The notes beneath the pieces were generated by a model. The model was not told the DNA's origin, searched no databases, and worked only from the letters and a program-made list of their open reading frames with translations. From NCBI GenBank assembly GCA_030427835.1, contig JAUICN010000002.1, positions 62,001 to 126,000 on the forward strand: a DNA stretch of 64,000 nucleotides, given 5' to 3'. Source of the DNA: Polyangia bacterium (GTDB lineage: Bacteria > Myxococcota_A > Polyangia > Polyangiales > JAUICN01). The stretch's first letter is position 1, and each line of letters begins with the position of its first letter. A program made the translations under genes and the position numbers. Positions 26,556-35,055 of the stretch are shown one piece after another.

Positions 26556-29500
26556 CTACGGGCAACGATGTAGTGCGGTCAGCACGGCACCGGTATTGAA
26601 GTAGGGGTCTGCCCGAAATGGTATTCCCGCAGCAAACCAATCTGTCGTCACCGTGATCGAGGAACCCAGTTTGTCTCCCGATTGGGCTTTGCCTTCCGTT
26701 GTCACGAATTCCTCGTTCCAGCTCATGCCATCGTTTTTGTAGTAGTAGACGGCTCCGTTGTCGGTGTTTGAACCTGTGTCGGCGTTCGGTGAGCCCACCA
26801 GGAGTGTTGTGCCTAGCAAAGCCAGGGAATCGCCAAACAACATTCCTGTGTGGGTTGCGGAATCGCTGGCGGTGATCTTGGCATCTTGAGTCCAGATTGA
26901 TCCGGAGCGGATGAACAGGTAAACGGAGCCCTGGTCCGTACCGCCATCGTCGTCCTTGGGCGCGCCCACCACAGCGACGTTGCCGTCTACCGAAACAGCG
27001 GTTCCAAACTCGTCTCCGGCCGCAGCGTCGGAGGCCAGAAGCTTGCTCTGTTCTGTCCAGGTGCTCCCGGTTCTTGTGTAAACGTAGGCGGACCCGGAAG
27101 ACGCTCCGTTGTCGTCGTTGCGCCGGGCACCCACGATCAGGGTATCGCCGTCGATTTGTAGGCTTTCTCCAAAACTATCGCTGTTCGCAGCGTCGCTTGC
27201 GGTGAGTTTGGCCTGCTGACTCCAGGTGGAACCAGACTTTACGAACACGTAAACGGCACCCGTGCCGGATCCGGCGCCCACTACCACGGTGTCACCACTT
27301 ATGTCGACGGAAATGCCATACCTGCTTCCAATGGCGATGTCGCTTCCCATGAGATGGGTTGAGAAGATCCATCCCGATAGATCCTGGTAGACCAGTACCG
27401 TGCCTGCGCTAACCCCAAACTCAGGTACTGCGATTGCCGCCATATCCCCATCAATAGCGACCGCGGCACCCTGTTGATCTGAGGTGGATACCACCGCCGC
27501 AAGATAGGCTTCGGTGTTCCATGTACCGCCAGCACGTCGATAGATGTATGCACCTCCCCCGTCGTCCACTCCCCCCGTGAGGTCGTCCCTGGGGGCACCG
27601 ACGATAAGAAGATCATCTTTTCCGTCGACAGCAATTCCGTATTGATCTCCTGCGGCGTCCCCATCTGCTGCACCAAATACGGTGGGCGCCGCCCAGGTGG
27701 TTCCTGAACGGGTGAAGTGGAATACCCCGCCACCATTTTTGTCGTTGCCATCGTATTCGGGAGCTCCTGCCCACAGCAGGTTGCCCTCGACGGCCACGCC
27801 CGTTCCCAACTGATCCTCGCTTTGCGGAGTGTTGGCTGTGAGTTTCTGTTGTTGGGACCAGGTACCTGCGGATTCTGCAAATACGTAGGATGCGCCGCCC
27901 GATGATGCGGACCCAGGGTTGTGGTTGGGAGCGCCAACTACCAGAGTGCTGCCGTCAATCCAGAGTGCACTTCCAAAATGGTCTGCTGAGGACCCGTCAG
28001 AGGCGACTACCTTGTCCTCCTGGTTCCATACCATGCCCGATCTCGAAAAAATGTATGCTGAACCGGATTCACTCCCGTTGTCGTCGTCCCCTGTGGCTCC
28101 CACCGCCATGGTATCCTGATCCAGGGAGAGAGTGGTTCCAAAGGCATCTCCACTTGCGGTGTCCATGCCGTCTAGGGTGTCTTCCAAAGCCCAGGAGCCC
28201 ATGGATTCGGTATAGGTTGTCACTTCGCCGCCGGAACCAGCACTAGGCGCGCCGATGGCTGCGGTTCCTTGATCTAGGGCGACGGCGGTACCAAACCGCA
28301 CTCCACCCAGGGCGGGCTGCAGTTTTGTGGATTGGGCCCAACTACCACTGCTGCGGCTGAATAGATAGGCGGCCCCGGCATTGCTCCCAGCTCCGTCGTG
28401 TTGTGGGCTTCCGACGATGGCCCAGTTTCCATATACGTCCACCGAGGCGCCAAACTCATCTTGCACGCTGATGTCGTTGGCGGTGATGGTTTGTTGTAGT
28501 TTCCATTCAAACCCATCAAATACGTATGCGTAGGCGGCTCCTCCGAATATGGCAGCGGTCCAGTCACCTGGGGCACCGACGATGATCGTACCACCGTGTA
28601 CCGCGACGGCTTCACCGTAGCGTTGGTTTACGTTTCCTGTGGCTGGAGAGAGTACGGTTTCAAGTACCCAATTGACCCCGCTCTTCCGATACACATGGGC
28701 GGACCCTGAGTTGAACTCGGCACTGTCCTTCTTGGATACTCCGACTACGAGCACGTCGCCGTCCACGGCCACGGAGCTGCCAAGCATGTCGTTTACATGA
28801 TCTACCTGACTGGGCGTGAGTGTTTCCGGAAGTGCTGCCACGCAGGATCCGGCACATACACCGGATAGGCATTCCCCTGTGCCTCCACCCGAGAGTGTGC
28901 ACATGGTGCTGTCTGCCACAGGTGCGTTGTCGCATAGATTGCTGTTGCATGTGTCGGTGGTGCAGGTGGTACCGTCATCGCAATCACTGTTGTTGAGGCA
29001 CTCTAGGCACATGCCGCTGCCACATACGCCACCCGCGCAAGGGGTGGAGTCGGCGACACTCGGTCGGTCACATTGATCGCTGGTCTCGTTGCAGCTGTCG
29101 GTGGTGCACTCTTCGCCATCACTGCAGTTTCGTGGTCCCCCACTGGTACAGGTGCCCGAGGTACAGGTATCGTTGATTGTGCAGAACAAACCGTCGTCGC
29201 AAACGGCACCGTCTGCGAGGGTTGTGTTGGTACACGAACCCGCATTGCAAGAATCGGTGGTGCAAGTGTTGCTGTCGTTGCAATCATTGCAAAGGTCGCC
29301 GTCGCTTCCACAGTCATTGAGATTGGATCCGGCGACGCAGGTACTTCCGGTCCAACAACCCGTGCAACAGGCGCCACTGCGGCATTGCCCGGCGACCATC
29401 CCGTCTGTGCAGGATGTGCCGTCCATGGCTGTGGCGCAGAACGGTGCTGAACCTCCATCCGTGGCGCCACCGTCCGTCATTCCGCCGTCGCCTGAGCCGC

Positions 29501-29873
29501 TGTCACTGGACCCTCCATCGTTGGGTCCTCCATCGTTGGGCCCGCTGTCGTTCATTGCTGCGTCGCTAGAACCGCTGTCGGGCATACCCGTGTCTACGGG
29601 ACCACCGTCTGGTAGATGACCGTCCGGTGTCGCATCTGCCGTTGCCCCATCTGTTGGGTTTCCCGAGTCGTGAACATTGGCGTCTTCGGTTGCACCGTCT
29701 TCGGTTGCACCGTCTTCGGTTGCACCGTCTGTGGTCACGCCCCCGTCAATGGAGCTTCCGTCACTGGCGTCGGGATCGGAAGTCGAATCCTTTGAGGAAT
29801 CGCCCCCACATGCTTGGAGAATGAGAATGAGTCCTAGCGCCAGGGCGCTGCGTGAAACGGGCGATATGGGCAC
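26556..29873 (-). CDS. FG-GAP propeller lipoprotein with Asp linker and Cys-rich region
   Basis: I start at GTG 29873 because AAGGTGG (29881-29887) sits 7 nt upstream and the protein then opens directly with a lipoprotein signal ending LILQACGG. The 1105 residues comprise an Asp/Gly spacer (to about 150), a Cys-rich segment of about 200 residues built from units like CTTDSCNAGSC and DGTTCTTDTC, and about a dozen FG-GAP repeats (for example DDDNGSESGSAYIF and DDGGTDQGSVYLF) to the end. The propeller starts near a Cys (CVAAL) and the chain ends RCP, so a disulfide may close it. It is a paralogue of the 39407-42643 product. Presumably surface-exposed and calcium-binding; the ligand is unknown. 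Confidence 0.85.
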   Translation of the reverse strand: MPISPVSRSALALGLILILQACGGDSSKDSTSDPDASDGSSIDGGVTTDGATEDGATEDGATEDANVHDSGNPTDGATADATPDGHLPDGGPVDTGMPDSGSSDAAMNDSGPNDGGPNDGGSSDSGSGDGGMTDGGATDGGSAPFCATAMDGTSCTDGMVAGQCRSGACCTGCWTGSTCVAGSNLNDCGSDGDLCNDCNDSNTCTTDSCNAGSCTNTTLADGAVCDDGLFCTINDTCTSGTCTSGGPRNCSDGEECTTDSCNETSDQCDRPSVADSTPCAGGVCGSGMCLECLNNSDCDDGTTCTTDTCNSNLCDNAPVADSTMCTLSGGGTGECLSGVCAGSCVAALPETLTPSQVDHVNDMLGSSVAVDGDVLVVGVSKKDSAEFNSGSAHVYRKSGVNWVLETVLSPATGNVNQRYGEAVAVHGGTIIVGAPGDWTAAIFGGAAYAYVFDGFEWKLQQTITANDISVQDEFGASVDVYGNWAIVGSPQHDGAGSNAGAAYLFSRSSGSWAQSTKLQPALGGVRFGTAVALDQGTAAIGAPSAGSGGEVTTYTESMGSWALEDTLDGMDTASGDAFGTTLSLDQDTMAVGATGDDDNGSESGSAYIFSRSGMVWNQEDKVVASDGSSADHFGSALWIDGSTLVVGAPNHNPGSASSGGASYVFAESAGTWSQQQKLTANTPQSEDQLGTGVAVEGNLLWAGAPEYDGNDKNGGGVFHFTRSGTTWAAPTVFGAADGDAAGDQYGIAVDGKDDLLIVGAPRDDLTGGVDDGGGAYIYRRAGGTWNTEAYLAAVVSTSDQQGAAVAIDGDMAAIAVPEFGVSAGTVLVYQDLSGWIFSTHLMGSDIAIGSRYGISVDISGDTVVVGAGSGTGAVYVFVKSGSTWSQQAKLTASDAANSDSFGESLQIDGDTLIVGARRNDDNGASSGSAYVYTRTGSTWTEQSKLLASDAAAGDEFGTAVSVDGNVAVVGAPKDDDGGTDQGSVYLFIRSGSIWTQDAKITASDSATHTGMLFGDSLALLGTTLLVGSPNADTGSNTDNGAVYYYKNDGMSWNEEFVTTEGKAQSGDKLGSSITVTTDWFAAGIPFRADPYFNTGAVLTALHRCP
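29683..29727 (-). repeat. Perfect 15-bp tandem repeat, three copies
   Basis: Three identical units (29683-29697, 29698-29712, 29713-29727) encode the Glu-Asp-Gly-Ala-Thr repeats of the linker in the FG-GAP lipoprotein gene. The absence of any substitution implies very recent expansion or ongoing copy-number change; each unit preserves the frame. Confidence 0.92.
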
Positions 29874-29971
29874 AGTATTTCCACCTTGCTGCAACGCTGA
29901 GGTTGGGTCAACGGGCAACCAGTTCCTTTGTTGCGTTCCGTTTCTATTGGTTCAAGTCTACCGCCCTGTTT

Positions 29972-29997
29972 GTTGTATTGCCCTGTTGTATTGCCCT
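29972..29997. repeat. 13-bp direct repeat between the FG-GAP and C45 hydrolase genes
   Basis: GTTGTATTGCCCT occurs twice in tandem (29972-29984 and 29985-29997). The second copy can also pair with AGGGTAAT at the end of the hydrolase gene. No function can be assigned; it lies in the likely promoter region of the FG-GAP lipoprotein gene. Confidence 0.6.
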
Positions 29998-30003
29998 TCT
30001 ATT

Positions 30004-31077
30004 TTACAGGGTAATCCTATGTGGGGTGCTGTGGTTGACGCATCCTGTGGCGATGTAAGCTGTGTTGCGAGACAGGTCCATGGCGATGGCTCCACAGGTG
30101 GCGGTGCCATGGGGGTTCTGGGGAGTGCTTAGGTGCATGCAGATGCCGTGGGGGTACGCGGCGTGTGAACCGAGTTGCTGCCACAGCCCGTCGATGTTTT
30201 TGATGGGAGATTGCTGCATTTCCCGATCGAGTTCCGCATACCGGAGGTGGGTGGTGCTTTCCTGGGGTACCTCGGTATGTCGTTCAATGTCGCTGTTGAG
30301 GCAGTGGTTGGTGTGAATAAAGGGCGTACCTTCGTTGTGGTAGATGGTTTGCTTTTGGGTTCCCGAGGTCTCGATTCCGTAGGCCGTGGTGGAATCCGCC
30401 ATGAAGTAGTGGTGGCCGGAGCCGATCGAACTGTTGTTGAACAGTTGATACGCTTGATGTGCCGTTTTTCCACGCAAAGCTCGCCTTACCAAAGCGGACC
30501 ACACGACACCCACCGTCGCATCGCGACTGCGCAGATTGTTGATGGTGATCCCGACCCCGTGTTGGTTTAGGCCTGCCATGCCAATGCACCCCACCACGGT
30601 GAGAGCGAGAGCTGCGGGCCGTGCGACGGACTCGGGTATTCGAAGGGCGAGCACATAGGGAGTTGCTGAACCATGCATGTCCCAGGTTTGCCCCAGGAGC
30701 GGACCACAGGCGGTGGGTGTGTAGATAAGGCTGCAGTCATCCCCGCAGTCCCTTTGCGGGATGGGTGCCCTGTTTGGTTGGCTGCCAAGATCCCTCAGGT
30801 CGGTATAGTGGTTGAGCAGAATGATTTCTTCGGCAGAGCATCCTGACCCCTGGGAAATGCCGAGGATTTCGTGGCTGAGATCTTCGTCAAAGCTTTCCAG
30901 TATTGGAGCGTGCTGACGTGCACATTTCATGAGCTGCTGTACGGAAGAGAAGCCAAAATCCATGGCCAACTCGGTACGGATTGCCACCAGCTCCTGGATC
31001 AATGGCCGGAAAGTTTCTCCGTGGATCTGGCCTTCTTCAAGGCAGGTTTTTCCTGGGGGTAGTTCGAGTGTCCGCAC
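30004..31077 (-). CDS. C45-family Ntn-hydrolase (AAT-like acyltransferase/amidase)
   Basis: The 357-residue protein matches the peptidase C45 family, whose type member is fungal acyl-CoA:6-aminopenicillanate acyltransferase. These are Ntn-hydrolases that self-cleave before a Cys, which becomes the nucleophile. Here Cys115 in CGDDCSLIYTP is in the expected place, followed by the family pattern LLGQTWDMH, GMAGLNQHGVGITINNL and HHYFMADS. Bacterial members act on N-acyl amino acids or peptides; the substrate cannot be told. No signal peptide is evident, so it may be cytoplasmic. The start codon is GTG 31077 with poor ribosome-site support, so a slightly different start is possible. msrA lies 54 bp upstream on the same strand. 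Confidence 0.82.
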   Translation of the reverse strand: MRTLELPPGKTCLEEGQIHGETFRPLIQELVAIRTELAMDFGFSSVQQLMKCARQHAPILESFDEDLSHEILGISQGSGCSAEEIILLNHYTDLRDLGSQPNRAPIPQRDCGDDCSLIYTPTACGPLLGQTWDMHGSATPYVLALRIPESVARPAALALTVVGCIGMAGLNQHGVGITINNLRSRDATVGVVWSALVRRALRGKTAHQAYQLFNNSSIGSGHHYFMADSTTAYGIETSGTQKQTIYHNEGTPFIHTNHCLNSDIERHTEVPQESTTHLRYAELDREMQQSPIKNIDGLWQQLGSHAAYPHGICMHLSTPQNPHGTATCGAIAMDLSRNTAYIATGCVNHSTPHRITL

Positions 31078-31131
31078 CGCTGGAAGATATCACCATTGGC
31101 GTGTTTGTGGGCAACCCCAGTACCTGGGACC

Positions 31132-31830
31132 CTAGTGTGCGGTGCCCCAGGTGCGTTCTAGGTAACCCTGGCGTCCGGAGCCGATACGGTAGCGGTTGTA
31201 GTGGGCGTAGTTCTTCTTGTAGTAGGCCTGGTGGTAGTCTTCTGCAGGGTAGAATGGTCCAGCTTCAAGGATGGGGGTCGCAATGGGTTCCCTAAATTTA
31301 CCCGAGAGTTCTAGGGCTTGCTTGGATTGCATGGCCTCGTGGCGCTGCCGGTCGCTGGATACGAAGATTGCGGTGGTGTACTGGTGCCCACGATCCGCAA
31401 ATTGGCCACCCGCGTCCGTGGGGTTGATGTTCTTCCAGAACAGGTCCACCAGGGCACGGTAGGTAACTTTTTGGGCATCAAATCGAACCTCGATGGCTTC
31501 GCGGTGCCCGGTGGCCCCTGAGGATACCTGTGGGTAGGTGGGATCTACCTCAGGGCCGCCGGTGTAACCTACGAGAGTGCTCAGCACACCCTCTGTTTTG
31601 TCAAAAGGCGGTTGCATGCACCAGAAGCAGCCTCCTGCAAATACGGCGGTTGCCGCTGTGATAGGGTTGACGTCGCTTTTGCCAGCTCCTGCAGTTTCAG
31701 ATGCCCCAGTTTGTGGAGATTGTTGCACGGTTGCAGGCGTGGTCTTGGATGAGCCACAGGCGTTGCAACCAAGAGCTCCAAACAACAGGACTGCCCATGT
31801 TGATCCGAGTGCTGCTAACACTCTTTTCAT
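31132..31830 (-). CDS. msrA: Peptide methionine-S-sulfoxide reductase, lipoprotein form
   Basis: MsrA reduces methionine-S-sulfoxide in oxidised proteins. The catalytic signature GGCFWC is at residues 66-71, with Cys68 the nucleophile; GYTGG, GHREAIEV, DRGHQYTTAIF and AEDYHQAYY are the usual downstream motifs. The catalytic domain (60-232) is complete. The N-terminus is not typical of cytosolic MsrA: it is a lipoprotein signal ending GALGC (Cys22) plus a Thr/Gln/Ala-rich spacer, so this enzyme should repair proteins in the envelope. That would suit a cell displaying many secreted propeller lipoproteins. It may share a transcript with the C45 hydrolase downstream. Confidence 0.94.
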   Translation of the reverse strand: MKRVLAALGSTWAVLLFGALGCNACGSSKTTPATVQQSPQTGASETAGAGKSDVNPITAATAVFAGGCFWCMQPPFDKTEGVLSTLVGYTGGPEVDPTYPQVSSGATGHREAIEVRFDAQKVTYRALVDLFWKNINPTDAGGQFADRGHQYTTAIFVSSDRQRHEAMQSKQALELSGKFREPIATPILEAGPFYPAEDYHQAYYKKNYAHYNRYRIGSGRQGYLERTWGTAH

Positions 31831-31846
31831 TTGCCAACGCCCATCC

Positions 31847-34450
31847 CTATGGGGTTGTAAACTCTCGTGACGTGCTTTGTGCGTAGAGTTGTTGGGTCAT
31901 CAATACGTTGGCGATGCACGCGATAAAATTGGCACGTTCGGCTGTGTTGGTAATGTTCGGCCAGGGACATTCTGTGACCGCGATGCCCCAGTCAAATAGC
32001 GATGTGCCTGCTAACGCAGTTTGGCTTCCCGTGGCGCTTCCACCAACGCAGCTTGTGGATCCTGTGGCTGTCCAATCAAACATGCCGCCGTCATCTATGC
32101 AGGTGAACATTTCGACGACGTCTAGATGTGCCGTTGGGGCAGGTAGATTCCCTAGATCCAAGGCGAGGGTGGTACTTGGAATGGCAATGACGGTTATCGG
32201 AAAATCGTCGTTGCTCTCGTCGTTAACGAACACGGCGTAACTGAACCCACCGCTGGGGGCGCCCATGCCTGCGGTCATGTTGTAGTCCTTCCAGGTGAAT
32301 GAAGGCATATTATTTGGGAGCGTGGCTTTGTTAGCCGGGGTAAGTACTTCCACTGGCGGAGTGAATACAATGTTCACCATGCTTTGGCTTGAGGAGAAGT
32401 CCTGCCCGTTCAGCGAGAAGTAGTACCCGTTGTCTTCCCCGTCTTCAGGGTCTCCCGTGTTGTTAACGTCTAGGCTGGCACGTAGGCGATCCTCGCCTGT
32501 CATGCTGCCCATCGGAATTCCATCGCCCTCCAATACAGTGATTGCGTAGGAGCTGGTTCCGGAGGGCACTCGCACGGTGGCCTGGCCAGTGCCGTTCTGG
32601 GTTTCCACTTCGATCAGCGTGTCGCCCGTCATTCCAGTAAGGTTCATAATGCTTCCCGAGATGGTCACCGTATCCATACCGTCCACGTCGTTGCAGAAGT
32701 ACTGGGCCACACCCCTTCCGGAAGAATCGATGTCTTCGCTACTGAAGTCAGAATCCGCGTCGTGGGCTTCGATTTCAAACCGGTAGCAGGTGTCGTCTGC
32801 AAGTGTGTTTGAGATGGTTACTGAGGTGCTCGTGGTATGACCGTTCACTCCTCCGCTACCGCCAGTGGACGGATAGAGAGAGTAGTCGTAGGCGGTGGCA
32901 CCGGGCACTGCGGCCCAGGTGATGGTGGGTGTGAGATCCGTGTTTGCGGTTACGCTGGTGGGAGCGGTGACCTCACGCCTCCGGGTCATCTGTTCCAACG
33001 GCATGATCTCGTCTACCTGGATGTGCAAATGTCCGTCAGTGGTTTGCTCATAGAAGAAGGTGTAGTTTCCCTCTTCAGCACTTGTTGGATCGGGGATACC
33101 GAAGCTAAAACGATTGTCGTTCGGTTGGTTGTCGTAGCTCATGGAGGTGTTGTCCTTCACCATGTGGTCGCACCCCCCATCGTCGAGCATGGTGATGACA
33201 GTTTCATTAGGAAGTTGCACGTAAGGTGGGCTTACGTTGGTGGCTAGGGAGTTCTTTTCGGTGCGAAGCGCCATGTAGTAACCCTCGCATTCGCCCATGC
33301 CGATTTCTTCCATCATGGTCATGGAGTTGTAGCTGGAAGGTGGGCGTGACTCTCGGGATTCGTTGTTGCTGAATACGTTGAATGTGGAGTACTGGTGCAA
33401 CACCCCGGTGGCCTGGTTGAGTGTGATGTTGATGCCCGTGGTGGCTCCGCTCACCACTGCCATGACGGGGCCACTCTGGGCGTCGATGTTAACCGTGGGC
33501 TGGCCGTCTGGGCTTGTGTTTCCAGGACCCTGTGAATCCCGGAACGCCCTTAGGTAGTAGGTTCCGTTGGCAACGTTGAAGGAGTACGCGGTGGGTAAAA
33601 GATTCACGCCGTCGGTCGCGGTAATGACCTCTTCTGCAACGTAGTTCAGGGCGTCAATGACATTTTGTGAAGTGTAGAGCCGGATGTAGACCTCGGTTCC
33701 ACCGTTGTCTCCGGTGCTTTGGGATATGTTGCCTTGGATGGAAGAGGGTGCGTCATGCCGCACGGAAACAACCGTATCTGGTGAGCTCCCGCCTAGGTTG
33801 GATACGGTGACCACAACGTCGAGCATGTCGTTATGGCTGGCGCCCATGTAGGTCACCATGACCGAGAAATTGCCGCTGCCATCGATGAAATCAAAGGCAC
33901 TTCCTATTTGCATGAAGGACTTGTCAACGCTTACAGATACCCCTGCATCTGGTTCTCCCGTGCCGGTTACCATGATGGTGCCAAACACCGCGTCGTTCAT
34001 CATGGGGGTGGTTACTACGGGTGCGAGCGGTGGGGGAACCATGCCGCCATCGGCTCCACCGTCTCCAAATCCACCGTCCCCTAGGGATCCGTCGCCCAGG
34101 GCGGCGTCGCTTACTGAGCCGTCTCCCGATCCCCCATCTCCTAGGGATCCGTCTGCCAATGCCGCGTCGCCTACCGACCCGTCGCCTACCGAGCTGTCCT
34201 GATTTGTTCCCGAATCCGCGTTGGCGCCACCATCACTGTTGGTGCCACCATCACTGTTGACCCCGCCGTCCTGGTTTGTGCCACTGTCGTTTCCGCCACT
34301 GTCGTTTCCGCCCAGGCTGGTATCCAGGAGAGATGCGTCATTGGTGCCCGATGATCCCTCTGAACCTCCCCCACAGGCGGTTGATACGAGAAAAAGGGAA
34401 GCGACTAGAAGTCGGACTGAAAATGTGACGAAACTCTGAAACCGATCCAT
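31847..34450 (-). CDS. Large Asp-linker lipoprotein with Ig/Fn3-like domains
   Basis: Two in-frame ATGs compete. GGAGG at 34457-34461 abuts ATG 34456 but is 6 nt from ATG 34450, so 34450 is the start (867 aa). The signal ends VSTAC (Cys26). Residues 30-150 are Asp/Gly/Ser/Asn repeats. Beyond that the protein is beta-rich: an Ig-like segment (GTGEPDAGVSVSVD), a carboxypeptidase-regulatory-like segment with DALNYV and YYLRAFRDSQGPG, an Fn3-like stretch (PTITWAAVPGATAYDYSLY) and a C-terminal part with a Cys pair. No catalytic motif is seen. It is probably a cell-surface adhesin or binding protein; I cannot name a family. Two CTGT/ACAG palindromes lie just upstream. Confidence 0.8.
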   Translation of the reverse strand: MDRFQSFVTFSVRLLVASLFLVSTACGGGSEGSSGTNDASLLDTSLGGNDSGGNDSGTNQDGGVNSDGGTNSDGGANADSGTNQDSSVGDGSVGDAALADGSLGDGGSGDGSVSDAALGDGSLGDGGFGDGGADGGMVPPPLAPVVTTPMMNDAVFGTIMVTGTGEPDAGVSVSVDKSFMQIGSAFDFIDGSGNFSVMVTYMGASHNDMLDVVVTVSNLGGSSPDTVVSVRHDAPSSIQGNISQSTGDNGGTEVYIRLYTSQNVIDALNYVAEEVITATDGVNLLPTAYSFNVANGTYYLRAFRDSQGPGNTSPDGQPTVNIDAQSGPVMAVVSGATTGINITLNQATGVLHQYSTFNVFSNNESRESRPPSSYNSMTMMEEIGMGECEGYYMALRTEKNSLATNVSPPYVQLPNETVITMLDDGGCDHMVKDNTSMSYDNQPNDNRFSFGIPDPTSAEEGNYTFFYEQTTDGHLHIQVDEIMPLEQMTRRREVTAPTSVTANTDLTPTITWAAVPGATAYDYSLYPSTGGSGGVNGHTTSTSVTISNTLADDTCYRFEIEAHDADSDFSSEDIDSSGRGVAQYFCNDVDGMDTVTISGSIMNLTGMTGDTLIEVETQNGTGQATVRVPSGTSSYAITVLEGDGIPMGSMTGEDRLRASLDVNNTGDPEDGEDNGYYFSLNGQDFSSSQSMVNIVFTPPVEVLTPANKATLPNNMPSFTWKDYNMTAGMGAPSGGFSYAVFVNDESNDDFPITVIAIPSTTLALDLGNLPAPTAHLDVVEMFTCIDDGGMFDWTATGSTSCVGGSATGSQTALAGTSLFDWGIAVTECPWPNITNTAERANFIACIANVLMTQQLYAQSTSREFTTP

Positions 34451-34456
34451 GACCAT

Positions 34457-34461
34457 CCTCC
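34457..34461 (-). promoter_or_regulatory. Ribosome binding site deciding start 34450
   Basis: GGAGG on the minus strand touches ATG 34456 directly but is spaced 6 nt from ATG 34450, which makes the second ATG the likely initiation codon of the large Asp-linker lipoprotein. Confidence 0.75.
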
Positions 34462-34473
34462 GAGGATTTGACT

Positions 34474-34502
34474 CTGTAGAACAGATAGACTCTGTACAAC
34501 AG
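34474..34502. promoter_or_regulatory. Tandem operator-like palindromes
   Basis: CTGTAGAACAG (34474-34484) and CTGTACAACAG (34492-34502) are two 11-bp inverted repeats (CTGT, 3-bp spacer, ACAG) in an 18-bp direct repeat beginning ACTCTGTA. They lie 24-52 bp upstream of the lipoprotein start at 34450, in promoter or leader position. The arrangement suggests cooperative binding of a dimeric regulator; this is inference. Confidence 0.5.
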
Positions 34503-34648
34503 TAGCGGTGGTACACCGATTGATGGTCTTGGGTCTACTACTTGGCGCGAGAATCGTGGCCGGGTGTTCGTTTGGCGCACTGGTGTTTGGGCTCAGGGCT
34601 TGGAGCCGTCGTGGGGAGTGAACCGTACGGTCCCTGGATTGGAAGGGC

Positions 34649-34837
34649 CTAACGAAACAGTGTGATCGTTGCAATGAGGGTGCTGACGAGGCCTGCTCCA
34701 ACGAACGCTAGCCAGAGACCCATGGTCTGGGCTTTCCCATCCATCACCTGCGTACGGGTCACAACGCTGGGACGGCTGCTCCCAATCGCATTGAAATGAC
34801 TCCGGTTTTCTGCTGGATGGATCGAACTCGCTGACAT
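34649..34837 (-). CDS. Small single-helix membrane peptide (62 aa)
   Basis: The reading frame starts at ATG 34837 with a strong Shine-Dalgarno-like GGGGGAA about 4 nt upstream. The first 38 residues are polar and the last 22 form one hydrophobic helix (LWLAFVGAGLVSTLIATITLF) ending in Arg. This gives a tail-anchored or small inner-membrane peptide. No family is recognised. The upstream 218 bp (34838-35055) are A/T-rich compared with their surroundings and probably hold its promoter, but no clear -35/-10 pair was found. Confidence 0.6.
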   Translation of the reverse strand: MSASSIHPAENRSHFNAIGSSRPSVVTRTQVMDGKAQTMGLWLAFVGAGLVSTLIATITLFR

Positions 34838-35055
34838 GACATTCCCCCTTCAGTGGAATGTTTTAACACTAGCAAAATACTGATCATGTGAGCAAGTTTT
34901 CTTCCGCATTTTTTCTTTGAGAATGTAATTCTTCTGCGTGAGTTGTAGTTGTGCGATCCCCCCGAAGAGCCATAAGTCTCTGACTTTATTGTTATTTATT
35001 CCAACCTGGGTCGAAACTGGTAGGAGTGCGAACTTCCGCCTGTGTCGTTGGGGCC

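Noticed and set aside
29989-30011. Inverted repeat ATTGCCCT/AGGGTAAT at the end of the C45 gene
   Set aside because: Overlaps the stop codon, contains a mismatch and lacks a T-run; not supportable as a terminator.
29881-30132. Plus-strand frames across 29881-30132
   Set aside because: They run over the C45 hydrolase tail and the FG-GAP promoter region and have mixed composition without motifs.
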